DNA from: a candidate division KSB1 bacterium
GTDB taxonomy: Bacteria > Zhuqueibacterota > Zhuqueibacteria > Zhuqueibacterales > Zhuqueibacteraceae
Reading direction: 5' to 3'
NCBI GenBank assembly: GCA_034506255.1
Contig: JAPDPX010000010.1
Span: forward strand, 124,001-188,000
DNA length: 64,000 nt
In this document: positions 27,901 through 50,100 of the stretch, one piece after another
Layout of the letters: every line of letters begins with the position of its first letter
How positions within the stretch are numbered: position 1 is the first letter of the stretch
Translations under genes and position numbers: made by a program
The notes under the pieces: generated by a model
Seen by the model: the letters and a program-made list of their open reading frames with translations, nothing else
Database searches by the model: none
What the model was told of the DNA's origin: nothing

Positions 27901-28628
27901 GCCGCCAGGGGCTCCCCGCGCTCAGCATCAACTGGGGCGCTTGGGCGGAGGGAGGCATGGTGACCAGCTTGGGCAAGCGCGGGGAGCACAAGATGAGCGG
28001 CACCGGTTTGAGTTTGATTGCGCCCGAGCAGGGTGTGCAGGCACTGGCACGGCTGCTCGCCAGCGACCGTACGCAGGTGGTGGTGATGCCGATCGCCTGG
28101 CAGCAATTTCTGCAGCGCTTTGCTCCCGGCCAGGAGCCGCCGTTCTATGCCGAAATGGCGCGACAAACCCGCATCGACCCCAAGTATTTCAAGGCCCCGG
28201 AGCAGGCCGTCACCATCCTGCAGGCATTGGAAAAAGCCACCCCTGCGGAGCGTCTCGAACTGCTGACGGCACATGTGCGTGAGCAGGTGGTCAAGGTGCT
28301 GGGGCTGGAAGGCGCACCGCCGCCCGGCCTGCACCAGGGCTTGACCGATCTCGGCATGGATTCGTTGATGGCGGTGGAGTTGAGCAATCGCCTGCGTGCC
28401 AGCTTCGGCAAGTCCCTGCCTTCGACTTTGGCATTCGAACACCCGACCATTGCCGCGCTCACGCAGTATCTCGCCACGGAAGTCCTGGCATGGGAGACGG
28501 CAAGCGAAGCAGCAGCGCCTGACGCCGGCAACGGCGGCGTTCCGGCTGTGGCTGAGAGTCTCGCAAACCTTTCCGGCGAGGAGCTGGAGGAGTCGTTGTT
28601 GAAGGAATTGGAAGGGGCGGGGTATTAG
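21924..28628 (+). CDS. PKS4: type I PKS module KS-AT-DH-ER-KR-ACP
   Basis: A fully reducing module of 2234 residues with no methyltransferase. The ATG has a GAGGA six bases upstream. An N-terminal coiled-coil docking helix precedes the KS. KS: Cys206 in a CSAS context, where the other KSs in the window have CSSS. AT: Ser662 in GHSVG, with HAFH (malonyl-CoA). DH: His975 in HRFYGTAVFP and Asp1143 in LLDACLQ. ER: from about 1489, with HAAAGGVG at about 1628. KR: TGGLGALG near 1838, with the catalytic pair Ser1965 and Tyr1978 intact (GQGNYAAAN). ACP: Ser2147. Expected output is a CH2-CH2 extension. Heptamer DNA repeats encode both the AT-DH and the ER-KR linkers. The C-terminal tail differs from PKS1-3 (LSGEELEESLLKEL). 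First gene of a likely PKS4-PKS7 operon. Confidence 0.95.
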   Translation: MSNPAPSKDQRELLKRALLKIDDLQARLDRLNEPIAVIGLGCRFPNGANDPESFWQLLREGVDGITEIPPERWNVDAYYDPDPSVPGKMYTRRAGFIEGVDLFDPQFFGIAPREAVSMDPQQRLLLEVTWEALEHAGQAPAKLAGSRTGVYIGISGNDYSHLQSTSGSRDYIDTYFGAGVAHSIASGRISYLLGLQGPSVSVDTACSASLTALHLACQSLRLGESDLALAGGVNVILSPDGIITASQARMLSPDGRCKTFDASADGYVRAEGCGMVVLKRLSDALANHDHILALIHGTAANQDGRSSGLTAPNTAAQQAVIRAALERSGLQPSDISYLETHGTGTALGDPIEVQSLGAVFGADRSPAQPLLIGAVKSNIGHLEAAAGIAGFIKTVLALQHRELPPSLHVRHLNPYIAWDKLPIKVVTTAMPWSLPPNQRRLAGVSSFGFSGTNVHVILEEAPARPPAAATNALERPRHVLTLSAKSEAALQQLASRYQHHLAEHPTAALPDICFTANAGRSHFTHRLALTAATCAQARELLAAFCSGQVPPGVQVGQVDEGQRPGIAFLFTGQGAQYPDMGRQLYETQPVFRAALEECDALLRPHLEKPLLSVLFRQPSAALTDNWLDQTAYTQPALFAIEYALAELWRAWGVQPAVVMGHSVGEYVAACVAGVFSLADGLKLIAARGRLMQALPPNGTMVAVFAGEALVRAALAPYAGRVDLGAINGPNNIVISGEAAAVAALVAQFEQQGIKSRPLTVSHAFHSPLMEPMLDEFERIAAEIAYAPPRIGLISNLTGKLVAEDEVTNAQYWRRHVRGTVRFAEAMTALPQQGCCIFLEIGPRPTLLSMGQRCLPEGTGLWLPSLRPGRDDWETMLDSLASLYVHGVNVDWARFDRDYARQRVILPTYPFQRSRYWAKAAELGRRRGARRMGQEAGSEGQATGHPLLGARLRSALKEVQFENEISLTTQEFLREHRFYGTAVFPATAYVEMALAAAAEVSGAPPAVLEQVNIHEALLLPEDQTAILQTILTPLPGGKFAFQMFSMSENGGDGKWRLHAEGMLLSGIATPTAGKIGRREILARCPIPFAVDAYYRRFSELGVDYGPGFRGLTAIQRGEGEALGHVQLPAGTVSDEFHLHPALLDACLQLLGAAAFDERQAAEQRVYMPAGFERLRVHLAKVQAVWCHARLRPGGNEQALVCDLHLFEEDGTPVASLEGLRCKRVTPAALQRLPQKIDDWFYEIHWQPQTLAEMAAPAAAPQDRPGVWLILAGADGAGKALAECLEQRRQTCILVSAGEKFTRRQPNEWCVNPAERADFERLLQESGLLQEVNWRGVVHLWGLTAGLEEKISAEVLQQNAQFVCGSALALVQAMAGAKLAGAPRLWLVTAGAQSLDGDAAPPAAAQMPLWGLGNVIALEHPALQCRRVDLEAGAVLPAMPQLAEECLAEGAEDQIAWRRGRRFVARLRRAPMESHESRALRDSVLEERPVKLEIPRRGILENLQLVPLTRRPPQRGEVEIRVLATGLNFRDVLNALGMYPGDPGPLGNECVGRITAVGDGVTDLAVGDEVMALAADTFATYVTTDAAFVVPKPAPLSLEEAATLPITFLTAYHALLHLGKMRAGERVLIHAAAGGVGLAAVQLAQRAGAEIFATAGSPEKHAHLRALGVQHIFSSRTLDFAERIRQLTNGEGVDLVLNSLAGEFIPRSLALLRRGGRFLEIGKTDVWNADRVKALYPEVSYHVIYLGETVRQQPALIRRQFLELYQAFTRGELKPLPVTSFPLAEAVSAYRFMAQARHIGKVVLTQPEQANGKEHGASDKEQGAGGRRQGTIDERASYLITGGLGALGLHVARWMVEQGARHVVLVGRSAPSPEAARVIAEMEQTGAQITIARGDISREDEVWRIVADITPPLRGIVHAAGVLADGVLLQQEWSRFARVLAPKMNGAWHLHRATRHLPLDFFVMFSSIAALFGATGQGNYAAANAFLDGLAHYRRRQGLPALSINWGAWAEGGMVTSLGKRGEHKMSGTGLSLIAPEQGVQALARLLASDRTQVVVMPIAWQQFLQRFAPGQEPPFYAEMARQTRIDPKYFKAPEQAVTILQALEKATPAERLELLTAHVREQVVKVLGLEGAPPPGLHQGLTDLGMDSLMAVELSNRLRASFGKSLPSTLAFEHPTIAALTQYLATEVLAWETASEAAAPDAGNGGVPAVAESLANLSGEELEESLLKELEGAGY
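24687..24749 (+). repeat. Heptamer tandem repeat (about 9 units) in the PKS4 AT-DH linker
   Basis: Consecutive 7-bp units read ctgggca, ggaggcg, gggagca, aggcgca, tggggca, agaggcg, ggaagcg, aaggtca, agcgacg. They encode a basic Gly-rich linker (GRRRGARRMGQEAG...) between the end of the AT and the first DH residue. The units are more degenerate than in the ER-KR tracts. Confidence 0.75.
27342..27411 (+). repeat. Heptamer tandem repeat (10 units) in the PKS4 ER-KR linker
   Basis: Ten 7-bp units in register read gcaggca, aatggca, aggagca, tggggca, agtgaca, aggagca, aggggca, gggggca, ggaggca, aggaaca. The tract is in frame and encodes a polar linker, KEHGASDKEQGAGGRRQG. It is the longest of the five tracts. 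Confidence 0.9.
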
Positions 28629-28772
28629 CCTGCGATAGGCAGGCTGTGGTGGAAAACCGGCTGGTGGCCGGGGGCGAAGAGTACACTCCCCGGCTGCAGC
28701 GAGTCAAAAACACCGGCGCTGGCAATTGCCGGTTGATAGCGCAAGCACTGCATCTTTGCACTGACAACAAGC

Positions 28773-42179
<13,407 letters not shown>

Positions 42180-42207
42180 GCTGGACTTTTATACTGAAGG
42201 AATCGCC

Positions 42208-45200
42208 GTGTCGCAAGAAGGACTCGAACAACTCACTCCCCTGCAGCGTGCACTGCTGGCACTGAAAGAATTGCGCACGAAATTCGACGCGCTCGAACGC
42301 AGCCGCAATGAACCGATCGCGATCATTGGCATGGCCTGTCGTTTTCCCGGCTCCGCCAACAGTGCCCAGGCGTATTGGCAGTTGCTCGCCGCCGGCCGCG
42401 ACGGCATCAGTGAAGTGCCGCCCGAGCGCTGGGACCTCGAGGCGTATTACGACCCCAATCCCGATGCGCCCGGCAAAATGTACACGCGGCGCAGCGGCTT
42501 CATCGATGGCGTCGATCAATTCGACCCCCGTTTTTTTGGCATTGCGCCGCGTGAAGCCCTCAGCATGGATCCGCAGCAGCGCCTGCTGCTCGAAGTCACC
42601 TGGGAAGCGCTGGAACATGCCGGCATAGTGCCCGAGCGGCTGTTCGGCACCAATGCCGGGGTGTTCATCGGCATCAGCACCAGCGACTATGCGCATTTGC
42701 AGATGCGCCATGCCGATCTCACACAACTGGAAGCCTATGGCGGCACCGGCAATGCCTTCAGCGTGGCTGCCGGCCGGCTGGCCTATGTGCTCGGCCTGCA
42801 GGGTCCAAACCTGGCGGTCGACACGGCCTGCTCCTCCTCGCTGGTCACAGTTCATCTCGCCTGCCAAAGTTTGCGGCTGGGGGAGTGTCCTCTGGCGCTG
42901 GCCGGCGGCGTCAACGCGATTCTGGTGCCGGACACCACCATCAATTTCTGCCGCGCCCGCATGCTTTCGCCGGACGGCCGCTGCAAAACCTTCGATGCTG
43001 CGGCCGACGGCTATGTGCGTGGCGAGGGCTGTGGCATGGTCGTGCTCAAGCGGCTGAGCGATGCCCTGGCCGACGGCGACAACATCTTCGCCCTGATTCG
43101 CGGCTCGGCGGTCAACCAGGACGGCCGCAGCAACGGCCTGACCGCGCCCAACGGCCCGGCGCAGGAGGCCGTGATACGCAAGGCTCTGGACAATGCCGGG
43201 GTGGCTCCCCATGAGATCGACTATGTCGAAGCGCACGGCACCGGCACCGCACTCGGCGATCCCATCGAACTGCACGCCCTCGCCAACACCATGTGCCGTG
43301 AACGCCCGCCCGGGCGGCCCCTGCTGGTCGGTTCCGCCAAAACCAACATCGGCCATCTCGAAGCAGCGGCCGGCGTGGCTGGGTTGATCAAAGTTGCGCT
43401 GGCGCTGCATCACGAGTATTTGCCCCCGCATTTGCATTTTCAGCAGCTCAATCCCCACATTGCCCTGGGTGGCGCACCGTTGGAAATTGTCAAGGAAGGC
43501 AAAGCCTGGCCGCGCACTGCGCGTCCCCGTTTCGCGGGCGTCAGTTCCTTCGGCTTCAGTGGCACCAATGCGCATGTGGTGTTGCAGGAGGCACCGGTGA
43601 CCGCCTCCCCCGCGGCGCCCGCGCCGGCCGGATGGCAGTTGTTGACGCTCTCCGCCAAAACCGAAAAAGCCCTGTGCGATCTGGCCCGGCGCTATCAGGA
43701 ATTTCTCGCGCCCCCCGCCGTTCCGGCGCTCGCCGATGTGTGTTTTTCCGCCAGCACCACCCGCTCCACTTTTGCATACCGTCTCGGGGTGGTGGCCGAC
43801 GACCTGCCGGCCCTGCGCGAGAAACTCGCCGCCTTTGCCAACCAGCAAGCCGTGTCCGGGATCATCACCGGCCGGGTGAAGGAGAACAGCCGGCCCAAGG
43901 TGGCATTTCTTTTCACCGGTCAGGGTTCACAATACCTTGGCATGGGGCGCGAGCTTTATGAAACGCAACCGGTGTTTCGCGCCGCCCTGGAGAAATGTGA
44001 GGAGCTGCTGCGGCCGCATCTTGAAAAACCCCTGCTGTCCGTGCTGTTCGGGCTGCCCTTGCCGGCTGGCAGTGATCAGTCGGCATGGGACACTGAACCC
44101 TGGCTCAACCAGACCGCCTACACCCAGCCGGCGTTGTTCGCGCTCGAATATGCGCTCGCCGAGCTGTGGCGTTCCTGGGGCGTGAAGCCTGCCGCGGTCA
44201 TGGGACACAGCGTCGGCGAGTATGTCGCGGCCTGCGTCGCCGGCATGTTGAATCTGGAGGAAGGTCTGAAGCTGATTGCCGCCCGTGGCCGCCTGATGCA
44301 GGCGCTGCCGCAAAACGGCGAGATGGCGGCAATTTTTGCCGAGGAGGAGCGCGTGGCCGCCGCGCTGGCGGATTGTCGCGAGCGCGTGTCGATCGCGGCG
44401 ATCAACGGGCCGGCCAACGTGGTCATCTCCGGGGAACGCCAGGCCGTGGCCGCCGTGCTGGCACGTTTGCAGGCCGAAGGGGTCAAATGGAAAAAGCTCG
44501 TGGTCTCGCATGCTTTCCATTCGCCTTTGATGGCGCCGATGCTCGACGCCTTCGAGCACATTGCCGGCACACTGGCTTTCCAGCCGGCCAAAATTCCGTT
44601 GATCTCGAACCTCACCGCGCAACCGCTGCAATTCAATGCGGAATTGACGCCCCGTCACTATTGGCGCCGGCACGTGCGCGAGGCGGTGCGCTTTGCGGAT
44701 TCCCTCCGCACCCTGCACGCGATGGGCTGCCGCCTCTTTCTCGAAATCGGGCCGCATCCCACCCTGCTCGGCATGGGCAGCCAATGCCTGCCGCCCGAGG
44801 CCGCGGTCTGGATTCCCTCTCTGCGGCGGGGCCAGGACGATACCCAGCAGATGCTCAAGAGTCTTGCCACACTTTTCACTCATGGCGTCGAAGTCGACTG
44901 GGCAGGCTTCTATCACCATGCGCCGCGCCGCCGCGTGGTGCTGCCCAGCTATCCCTTCCAGCACGAACGGTATTGGATCACACCGCGCACGACACCTGCG
45001 AAAACCACGGCGGTCACCTCCCGTGAGCCGCAACCGCCGCGGGAGGAGTGGCTCTTCGAACTCACCTGGCAGCCGCAAACGCTTGCGCCACAGCTCCGGC
45101 CGTCTCAACCCGGCACCTGGCTCATCTTTGCAGATCAAGGCGGACTGGGGTTCATCCTGAAAGCGCGGCTGGAGCAGGCCGGGCATTCCTGCCTGGTGGT

Positions 45201-47013
45201 TTTGCCGGGCGAAAAATACGGGCGCAGCGCGGAAGGTGTGTTTCGCCTCGCCCTGCATGATGCCGGACAGTATCAACAACTTTTACAAGAAGCCTCCGCC
45301 CGGGCCGCGGCCCCCTGGTATGCTGTGGTTCATCTGTGGAGCCTGGATGAAGAACGCTTGATCGAAAATTTTTCGGTGCAACTCGAGGCCGGCCAGCAGC
45401 GGGTTTGCGGCAGCGCGCTGTTCCTCGCACAAAGCCTGGCGAAGATGGCGGCGCCGCCGCGGCTCTGTCTGGTCACGCGCGGTGCGATAGCGGTGCCGGC
45501 CGCGACACCCCTTTCGCTCTCACCCGCTTCGCTGTGGGGATTGGGCCGCACGCTGGCGCTGGAGCATCCCGAGTTGCGTTGCCTGCGTGTTGATTTGGAT
45601 CCGGAAGCAGACGCGGCCGGCAACGCGCAATGGCTCTCGGAGGAACTGCAGGCCGACAGTCGCGAGGATCAAATCGCGTTTCGTGCGGGGCAGCGCCTGG
45701 TTGCTCGGCTGGCGCGGGTGGAGCTGTCCGCGGCTGCCGCCGGGTCGGCGCAGTCATCGATTTTTGCCCGCGCGTCCTCGCCTGCCACCATCTTGATTAC
45801 CGGCGGTACCGCCGGTTTGGGTTTGCAGCTTGCCCGCTGGCTGGTGGTACAGGGCTGCCGGCATCTCGTGCTGCTCAGCCGCCGCCCGCCCGCCGAAGCA
45901 GCGGCGCAAAGCCTTGCTGAACTCGAACAAAAGGGCGCCACGGTGCTGGTGAGGCAGGCCGATGTAGCCAATGCCGATCAACTCGCCGAAGTGATGGCGG
46001 AGATGCAGCAGAAGCTGCCGCCGTTGCGCGGGGTGATTCACGCCGCGGGTGTGCGCCACGACCGGCCACTGCTGCAGCAGGATTGGCCGGGTTTCGCCAA
46101 AGTCATGGGTCCCAAAATCGCCGGCGCCTGGAACCTGCACGTGCTCACCCGGGAATTGCCGCTGGAGTTTTTCGTGATGTTCTCCTCCGCGGCGGCGCTG
46201 TTGGGCTCGCCCGGGCAAAGCAATTACGCCGCCGCCAATGCCTTCATGGACAGCCTGGCACATCATCGCCGTGGTTTGGGCTTGCCGGCCTCGAGCATCA
46301 ATTGGGGGCCGTGGGCGGAGGTGGGCATGGCGGCCGCGCTGGGCGATGCCCTGCAGAGCCGGTTTGCCAGCCAGGGCATCACTCCGATTCCGCTGGAGGA
46401 AGGGTTGCGTTTGTTTGGCCTGTTACTGGCAGAATCCCGGCCGCAGCTCGCCGTGCTGCCGCTGCAACGGCAGACCCTGCTCGCCAATCTTCCCGCGGGC
46501 AGCGAACCACCCCTGCTGTCGACGCTCCTGCAGGAAATGCGCGGCCAGCCGCTTGTGACCGAAGCGCAGCCCCAGCCGGAATTGCTCGCGAAGCTTGACA
46601 AAACAGCGCCGAAGAACCGCCGCCAGGTGATCTTTGCGCATGTGCTGGCGGAAGCATGTAGAGTCTTGGGAATCGACCCGGCGCAAGCACCTGAGCCGCA
46701 GCAGCCACTGCAGGAATTGGGGTTGGATTCGCTGATGGCAGTGGAACTGCGCAATGCCCTTGCCGCGGCCAGCGCACAGACCCTGCCGCCCACCCTGCTG
46801 TTTGAATATCCCACGCTTGCCAGCTTGACGGATTTTCTCCTGGAGCGGCTCGCGGTGCGCAGCGCCCCCGCCAATGGCGCGGCCGCCACCCGTGCGGCGG
46901 CCGAGACGGAGCAGGTGGAGAAGATTCGCCAACTCTCCCAGGAGGAAATCGATGCGGCGCTGGCGGCGGAGTTGCAGGACCTGGAGGGCTTCCTGAAGCC
47001 GGACGGCGGTTGA
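42208..47013 (+). CDS. PKS6: type I PKS module KS-AT-KR-ACP
   Basis: A 1601-residue module that should leave a beta-hydroxyl. The start is GTG at 42208 with GAAGGA six bases upstream; no ATG gives the N-terminal helix shared by the family. KS: Cys208. AT: Ser668 in GHSVG, with HAFH (malonyl-CoA); this AT is the apparently identical copy of the one in PKS5 module 2. There is no DH, cMT or ER. KR: TGGTAGLG near 1196, with catalytic Ser1327 and Tyr1340. The stereochemical motif reads RHD where the other KRs have LDD, LED or LAD; its final Asp, associated with B-type (D-hydroxy) ketoreduction, is kept. ACP: Ser1508. The C-terminal tail (LSQEEIDAALAAEL) resembles that of PKS5. PKS7 starts 114 bp downstream. 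Confidence 0.95.
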   Translation: MSQEGLEQLTPLQRALLALKELRTKFDALERSRNEPIAIIGMACRFPGSANSAQAYWQLLAAGRDGISEVPPERWDLEAYYDPNPDAPGKMYTRRSGFIDGVDQFDPRFFGIAPREALSMDPQQRLLLEVTWEALEHAGIVPERLFGTNAGVFIGISTSDYAHLQMRHADLTQLEAYGGTGNAFSVAAGRLAYVLGLQGPNLAVDTACSSSLVTVHLACQSLRLGECPLALAGGVNAILVPDTTINFCRARMLSPDGRCKTFDAAADGYVRGEGCGMVVLKRLSDALADGDNIFALIRGSAVNQDGRSNGLTAPNGPAQEAVIRKALDNAGVAPHEIDYVEAHGTGTALGDPIELHALANTMCRERPPGRPLLVGSAKTNIGHLEAAAGVAGLIKVALALHHEYLPPHLHFQQLNPHIALGGAPLEIVKEGKAWPRTARPRFAGVSSFGFSGTNAHVVLQEAPVTASPAAPAPAGWQLLTLSAKTEKALCDLARRYQEFLAPPAVPALADVCFSASTTRSTFAYRLGVVADDLPALREKLAAFANQQAVSGIITGRVKENSRPKVAFLFTGQGSQYLGMGRELYETQPVFRAALEKCEELLRPHLEKPLLSVLFGLPLPAGSDQSAWDTEPWLNQTAYTQPALFALEYALAELWRSWGVKPAAVMGHSVGEYVAACVAGMLNLEEGLKLIAARGRLMQALPQNGEMAAIFAEEERVAAALADCRERVSIAAINGPANVVISGERQAVAAVLARLQAEGVKWKKLVVSHAFHSPLMAPMLDAFEHIAGTLAFQPAKIPLISNLTAQPLQFNAELTPRHYWRRHVREAVRFADSLRTLHAMGCRLFLEIGPHPTLLGMGSQCLPPEAAVWIPSLRRGQDDTQQMLKSLATLFTHGVEVDWAGFYHHAPRRRVVLPSYPFQHERYWITPRTTPAKTTAVTSREPQPPREEWLFELTWQPQTLAPQLRPSQPGTWLIFADQGGLGFILKARLEQAGHSCLVVLPGEKYGRSAEGVFRLALHDAGQYQQLLQEASARAAAPWYAVVHLWSLDEERLIENFSVQLEAGQQRVCGSALFLAQSLAKMAAPPRLCLVTRGAIAVPAATPLSLSPASLWGLGRTLALEHPELRCLRVDLDPEADAAGNAQWLSEELQADSREDQIAFRAGQRLVARLARVELSAAAAGSAQSSIFARASSPATILITGGTAGLGLQLARWLVVQGCRHLVLLSRRPPAEAAAQSLAELEQKGATVLVRQADVANADQLAEVMAEMQQKLPPLRGVIHAAGVRHDRPLLQQDWPGFAKVMGPKIAGAWNLHVLTRELPLEFFVMFSSAAALLGSPGQSNYAAANAFMDSLAHHRRGLGLPASSINWGPWAEVGMAAALGDALQSRFASQGITPIPLEEGLRLFGLLLAESRPQLAVLPLQRQTLLANLPAGSEPPLLSTLLQEMRGQPLVTEAQPQPELLAKLDKTAPKNRRQVIFAHVLAEACRVLGIDPAQAPEPQQPLQELGLDSLMAVELRNALAAASAQTLPPTLLFEYPTLASLTDFLLERLAVRSAPANGAAATRAAAETEQVEKIRQLSQEEIDAALAAELQDLEGFLKPDGG
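43096..43250 (+). repeat. Near-identical KS tract, copy B (PKS6)
   Basis: Partner of 36336-36490 in PKS5 module 2 with one mismatch in 155 bp. It lies 665 bp upstream of the identical AT tract and is separated from it by clearly divergent KS and linker sequence. Confidence 0.85.
43915..44962 (+). repeat. 1,048-bp AT-domain repeat, copy B (PKS6)
   Basis: Partner of 37182-38229. The break point at its end is sharp: PKS6 continues CACGAACGGTATTGG where PKS5 has CGTGAACGTTATTGG. The next domain is a KR half-domain here but a DH in PKS5, so the exchange respects the AT boundaries. Confidence 0.9.
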
Positions 47014-47127
47014 GCCGCCGGCACGGATGGCGAAGAGGAAAAGATAAAAGCAGGCAGGAGACCCGGGTGACACAATCTTCAGCACGTTTGTCTGCACAGA
47101 TCATGTCTTGCATGAAAGGATGTCGCT

Positions 47128-50100
47128 GTGTCCGAGAAAGAGCTTGAAAACCTCTCGCCCTCCCAGCGGGCGTTGCTGGCCATTCGCGAGTTGCGTGCGA
47201 AATTGGAAGCCATGGAGCGCGAACGCAGCGAGCCGATTGCGATCATCGGCATCGGCTGCCGGTTTCCGGAGGGCGGCCACGGGCCGGAGGCCTTTTGGCG
47301 GTTGCTGCAAAACGGCGTGGACGCGATTCGGGAAGTGCCGTCCGAACGCTGGGATTTGGAGGAATACTATGATCCCGATCCCGAAGCGCCGGGTAAGATG
47401 TACTGCCGCTACGGCTCATTTCTCGAAGACATCGACAAGTTCGACGCGCGCTTTTTTGGCATTTCGCCGCGCGAGGCCACCGGCCTGGATCCGCAACAAC
47501 GTTTGCTGCTGGAAACCACCTGGGAGGCTCTGGAACATGCCGCCGTTGCGCCCGACAGCCTCAACGGCAGCCTGACCGGCGTGTTCCTCGGCATCAGCAC
47601 CAACGATTACGGCCAGTTGCAGAGCAAAACCGCCGGCGTGAGTGAGATCGATGCCCATTCCTCCACCGGCAATGCCTTGAGCATCGCCGCCGGCCGGCTC
47701 TCCTATTTCTTCGGGTTTCAGGGGCCGAGCCTGGCGGTGGACACGGCCTGCTCCTCCTCGCTGGTGACGGTTCATCTCGCCTGCCAGGCCCTGCGCAATC
47801 GCGAATGCCATCTGGCGATTGCCGGCGGGGTGAGCGTGATTCTGGCACCGGAAATCAACGTCGCGCTCTGCAAATCACGCATGCTGGCACCCGACGGCCG
47901 CTGCAAGACTTTTGATGCCGCGGCCGATGGCTATGTGCGCGGCGAAGGTTGCGGCATGATCGTGCTCAAACGGTTGCGCGACGCACTCGCCGACGGCGAC
48001 AACATTCTCGCATTGATTCGCGGCTCGGCGGTGAACCAGGATGGCCGCAGCAACGGCCTGACTGCACCCAACGGCCGCGCCCAGGTGGCGGTCATGCGCC
48101 GCTCGCTCGAAATCGCCGGCCTCGCTGCCACCGACATCGATTACCTTGAGGCTCATGGCACCGGCACCGCACTCGGCGATCCCATCGAGATGCGCTCGAT
48201 CGTCGAAGTGATGTGTGCCAACCGTCCGGCCGGGCGGCCGCTTTATGTCGGTTCGGTGAAAACCAACCTCGGCCATCTCGAGCCCGCGGCCGGCATCGCC
48301 GGCCTGATCAAAACCGTGCTGGCCCTGCTGCACGAGGAGATTCCGCCCCATCTGCATTTCAAGCAGCTCAATCCCCACATCGATCTGGCCGGTGTGCCGG
48401 TGGTGATCACCGCCCGGCCGCAACCCTGGCCCAAAAATGGCAGGCCCCGCCGCGCCGCCATCAACTCCTTCGGCTTCAGCGGCACCAACGCCAATGTGGT
48501 GGTGGAGGAATGGCAGGGCAAAAGCGAAGAGGCCCCGGCTTCACAGCAGCAAGAAGACGCCGGGCTTGCCACCGGCTCGCCCGCCGCGACTGAGCGCTTG
48601 CAGTTGCTCACCCTCTCGGCCAAAAGTGAAGCCGCGCTGCTGGCCATGGCAGAGCAATACCAGACATTGCTTGCCTCAGCAAGTCCTGCCGACTTTCCCG
48701 ACATTTGCCACACCACTCACATCGGCCGTGCGCATTTCGAACATCGTCTGGCGGTAATCGCGCCCTCGCCCGAGGCCGGTCGTGCGGCATTGGCAGACTT
48801 CAGCGCCGGGCGACCCGCCGCCGGCGTGCTTCGCGGCCGCCTGCAAAGCGCCACTGCACCTGCCTGGGTGTTTCTTTTTACCGGACAGGGTGCACAATAT
48901 CCCGGCATGGGGCGCACGCTCTACGAAACGCAGCCGGTGTTTCGCGCCGCTCTGGAAAAATGTGATGAACTGCTGCGGCCGCATCTCGAAAAAAGCCTGC
49001 TGTCCGTGCTGTTCGCGCCACCGGCGTCAGAGGGCAGTGAACCCTGGCTTCACCAGACCGCCTACACCCAGCCGGCTCTCTTCGCGCTGGAATATGCCCT
49101 GGCCGAGTTGTGGAAATCCTGGGGTCTCGAGCCGGCGGCGGTGATCGGCCACAGCGTGGGTGAATATGTCGCGGCCTGCGTGGCCGGCGTGTTCCGCCTG
49201 GAGGACGGCTTGCGGCTCATCGCCACCCGTGGCCGCCTGATGCAGGCGTTGCCGCAGGATGGTGATATGGCTGCGGTATTTGCCGATCTCGCGACGGTGC
49301 AGGCGGCCGTGGCGCCGCATGCCGCGGTGCTGGACATCGCCGCCCTCAACGCACCGGAGAACATCGTGATCGCGGGCCGGCGTGATGCCCTTGAGCAGGT
49401 GCTGGCCGCACTGGCCTCCCGCGGAGTGAAGTCCCGCCGGCTGAATGTGTCGCACGCCTTTCATTCCCCCTTGATGGAGCCGGTGCTCGATGAGTTTGAA
49501 GCTGTGGCCCGCAGCGTGACCTACCATCCGCCGGAAGTGACCCTGCTCTCGAATGTTTCCGGCAATGCTTTCGCCGTTGGAGAAATCCCTGAAGCCGGCT
49601 ACTGGCGCCGCCATATCCGCGCCGCGGTGCGCTTCGCTGATTGCATCCGCAGCGCGCGTGCCCTCGGCCACCGCCACTTTCTCGAAATCGGGCCGGCGCC
49701 CACGCTCATCCAGCTCGGTGCCGCCACCCTGGCGCAGCCCGAAGTCTGCTGGGTGGCCTCTCTCAAACAAGGCCGGGATGAGCAGCAGCAGATTTTTGAA
49801 GCCGTTGCCGCGCTCTATGTCAATGGTGCGACGCTCGATTGGCGCCGTTTCGATGGCGGCCGGCCGCGTCGCCGGGTGACTCTGCCCACTTATCCTTTTC
49901 AGCGCGAACGCCACTGGATCGACCGTCAACCGGCGGCACGGGAGAAAGTATCGGATTGGTTTTATGAGATGGTGTGGCAGGACAAACCGGCTGCCACAGT
50001 CGCGGTGCCGGCTTCTCCGGCCACCGTCTGGCTTATTCTCGCGGATCGCGGCGGCTTGGGCGAGGCCCTGGCGCACCGCCTGCAGCAGCGGGGTGTGACG

